In this document: piece after piece, positions 62,901-64,000 of the stretch
Layout of the letters: each line of letters opens with the position of its first letter
How positions within the stretch are numbered: position 1 is the stretch's first letter
From: Ectocarpus siliculosus
Taxonomy: Eukaryota; Sar; Phaeophyceae; Ectocarpales; Ectocarpaceae
Length of the DNA stretch: 64,000 nt
Direction: 5' to 3'
Assembly (NCBI GenBank): GCA_000310025.1
Contig: FN649750.1
Coordinates: forward strand, 5,433 to 69,432
Position numbers and translations under genes: made by a program
The notes under the pieces: generated by a model
The model's database searches: none
Seen by the model: the letters and a program-made list of their open reading frames with translations, nothing else
What the model was told of the DNA's origin: nothing

Positions 62901-63359
62901 GCGGGGGGCATTGTTGGCGGCGGTGGGATTTTTCTGGGGCGTCGCGGGTCTGGCGGTCGCGGTCGACTTCCCTGTTCGAGGGGAGAATAGAACAAATAAC
63001 AGGGGTGGGTCGAATTGTTTCAGTGAGGGTGCGCCAGAATGGTTGAATCGTTCTTGCGAGCATTAAACACATTGCATAGACTAGCGATTGTTTCCGGAAT
63101 TGCACGCGTTGTTACGGGGTCGTCCAAGTTTTTCGAACGATAATGAGTGAGGATTTTTAGGGTGCTTGCTATGCATGGAGACTACTACTTTTTGTCGTAC
63201 GCCCATATCCTTGTTGCTCGTGTGGACTACTGTACTCTCAACTGGTTTCACCGCTGAAGATCCAATCGTCCCCCAATGAGAAATCATGGTTGTGAAGATA
63301 GTAGTGGCGGATAGCGTGCGGTCAGGGCCGACGCTATCTCCTTCGCTACCACTCTCACC

Positions 63360-63398
<39 letters not shown>

Positions 63399-63677
63399 TC
63401 CGCTCTCACCGGCGCTGCTGATGCTGATGTTGTTGCTACTGTTGCTTCTTCTGTTGCTGCCACCGCCCTCACCGGCGCTGTTGGTGCTGATGCTGGTGCT
63501 TCTGCTCGTGCTGGCGCTGCCGCCGCTCTCACCGCCGCCCCTGCTGCTGACGCTGCTGACGCTGCTACTGGGGATGCTTCTGCGGGTGCTGGTGTCGCCG
63601 CCACTGCTACCGCCGCTGTCGCCGCTGTCGCCGCCGCTGCTGCTGTTGCTCACAGAAGAAGAAGCTCGTGAGGACAT
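52869..63677 (-). CDS. Large helical protein with C-terminal polyproline and WH2-like motifs (candidate actin regulator)
   Basis: Family not recognised. Exons with agreeing phases: 62971-62278, 61854-61629, 61099-60974, 60604-60304, 59757-59640, 59262-59187, 58804-58625, 58089-57988, 57144-57019, 56735-56538, 55623-55484, 54129-52869 (about 1182 aa). A Ser-rich first exon, 63677-63359, fits by phase but is uncertain. Order: Ser/Gly-rich start; basic region with repeated KSPRPK; mostly helical, charged middle (for example KAMAEGLSKT, LRERQRKLKAKQADLAK); one long last exon with an acidic stretch (EEDDDEGEELEGEDEQKEEE) and three LxxIR motifs, MLGMLSQIRARG, MLGMLSEIRARG and MDGLLAEIRARRR-stop, the first two each preceded by five to ten prolines. 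Proline tracts next to LxxIR resemble the profilin- and actin-binding ends of WASP-like proteins, but the usual downstream LKK(T/V) is missing. Actin binding is therefore inference. Confidence 0.8.
54170..54282 (-). repeat. tRNA-derived SINE-like element flanked by G runs (copy E)
   Basis: GGCATAGTCATGCATGCCGT, AATCGTCTGGCCGCTAACCTC and G runs on both sides match the copy at 27050-27140. The final G run (54260 onward) is where sequence quality collapses. Inside the intron before the last exon of the WH2-like gene. Confidence 0.55.
54283..54743. other. Low-quality duplicate sequence and assembly gap (100 N at 54644-54743)
   Basis: The 54283-54643 text is full of homopolymer runs and reads as a corrupted version of 54764-55130. 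For example AGGAACTTTACTTG against AGGATCTTGACTTG, CAACGCCTTCAAAAAGGGG against CAACGGCATCGAGAAGGGC, and CAAAGGATATTCCGGGGGC against CAAGGCATATCCTGGGGTC. The gap is exactly 100 N. Confidence 0.9.
55857..55985 (-). repeat. SINE-like element with (AAC)n tail (copy 3)
   Basis: On the minus strand it begins CGGTGACC, contains CTGGGTAGAGAGAACGGAAC followed by GGTTT, and ends CATGTGAAGACAGCAACATC with CAT and CAA triplets. Matches 46051-46168. Confidence 0.7.
59613..59639. repeat. (CT/GA)n microsatellite starting at a 5' splice site
   Basis: On the minus strand the exon ending at 59640 (AAGACTAG) is followed directly by GTGAGAGAGAGAGAG. The donor is the head of the microsatellite. Confidence 0.85.
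62416..62660. repeat. 135-bp (45-residue) coding tandem repeat
   Basis: GGCCTCGGCGACTTCGACCT occurs at 62416 and 62551, and a related diverged unit lies between them. On the minus strand each encodes KSPRPKGLAKAVDSKAMTTV or a variant, within the basic region of the WH2-like protein. Confidence 0.85.
63361..63392. repeat. (GCT)n triplet repeat
   Basis: About ten GCT units, reading as Ser on the minus strand in the possible first exon of the WH2-like gene. Imperfect GCT/GCC repeats continue to about 63650. Confidence 0.85.
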
Positions 63678-64000
63678 TGGTGAAGGGACCTCAGTCTCCT
63701 CATCGCCAGACTGCGCAACTTTCTTGTCGCCGCTACCGCCGCTACCGCCGCCGCCACCGCTGCCCTCGTCGCCCCCCGCTGTCCTGCAGCCCGCCTTCCC
63801 CAAGTTTTCGTCCTGTTGGTGTGTTGTTTTCGGAGGGGGGGGTTAGGCTAGACGAGGGAGTTGAAGCTAAGTAGCGGTGTACGCTGCATCCTTTTTATCT
63901 ACAGTAAGCGAGGGGGCGATACTGAACCCCATCTGTGCAATGGTGAAGGGTGAGGGAAAGATGAATTGCTCAACCCTTCTGGCGACAAAACCGGAGGAAA
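63678..64000. other. Upstream of the WH2-like gene, no feature resolved
   Basis: The Ser/Gly-rich minus-strand frame stays open to about 63846, without an ATG upstream of 63677. The rest may be 5' UTR or promoter, or the gene may begin beyond the window. Confidence 0.4.

Overview
The window is nuclear DNA of an intron-rich eukaryote. Small exons (53-472 nt, plus one of 694 and one of 1261) are separated by introns of a few hundred bases to about 2 kb. Nearly all introns are GT-AG and full of microsatellites and tandem repeats. My best guess is a stramenopile of the brown-alga type (Ectocarpus-like). The reasons are the intron size, the interstitial TTAGGG repeats, and an ABC1 kinase starting with an ER-type signal peptide followed by Phe, as in heterokont plastid-targeted proteins. 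This assignment is inference.

I could assemble four large genes by joining exons whose splice phases agree. (1) Minus strand, 3047-13375: a secreted copper-type lytic polysaccharide monooxygenase (LPMO) with a Pro/Ser/Thr linker and two C-terminal fungal-type CBM1 modules; 11 exons, about 497 aa. (2) Minus strand, 16905-29842: an ABC1/ADCK/UbiB-family atypical kinase, probably plastidial; 16 exons, about 625 aa. (3) Plus strand, 31617-48466: an AVL9-type DENN protein whose C-terminus is a run of about 11 MORN repeats; 19 exons, about 960 aa. (4) Minus strand, 52869 to about 63677: a long protein with a Ser-rich start, a basic SPRPK-repeat region, a helical middle, an acidic stretch and three C-terminal WH2-like motifs set among polyproline tracts; at least 12 exons, about 1180-1290 aa.

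Layout: genes 1 and 2 are head-to-tail on the minus strand. Genes 2 and 3 are divergent across a 1.8 kb intergenic region. Genes 3 and 4 converge on a 4.4 kb gap. The four genes share no obvious pathway, so this is an ordinary eukaryotic neighbourhood and not an operon.

The most striking pattern is in the introns. Several tandem arrays include or directly abut a real splice junction: a triplicated acceptor and exon start in the kinase gene, a 54-bp array ending at another acceptor, a reiterated donor in the DENN-MORN gene, and microsatellites that begin exactly at 5' splice sites. There are also three dispersed short-repeat families (two SINE-like, one CCATGG-palindromic) and two 100-N assembly gaps. 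The second gap appears to be an artefact, because its left flank is a badly base-called copy of its right flank.
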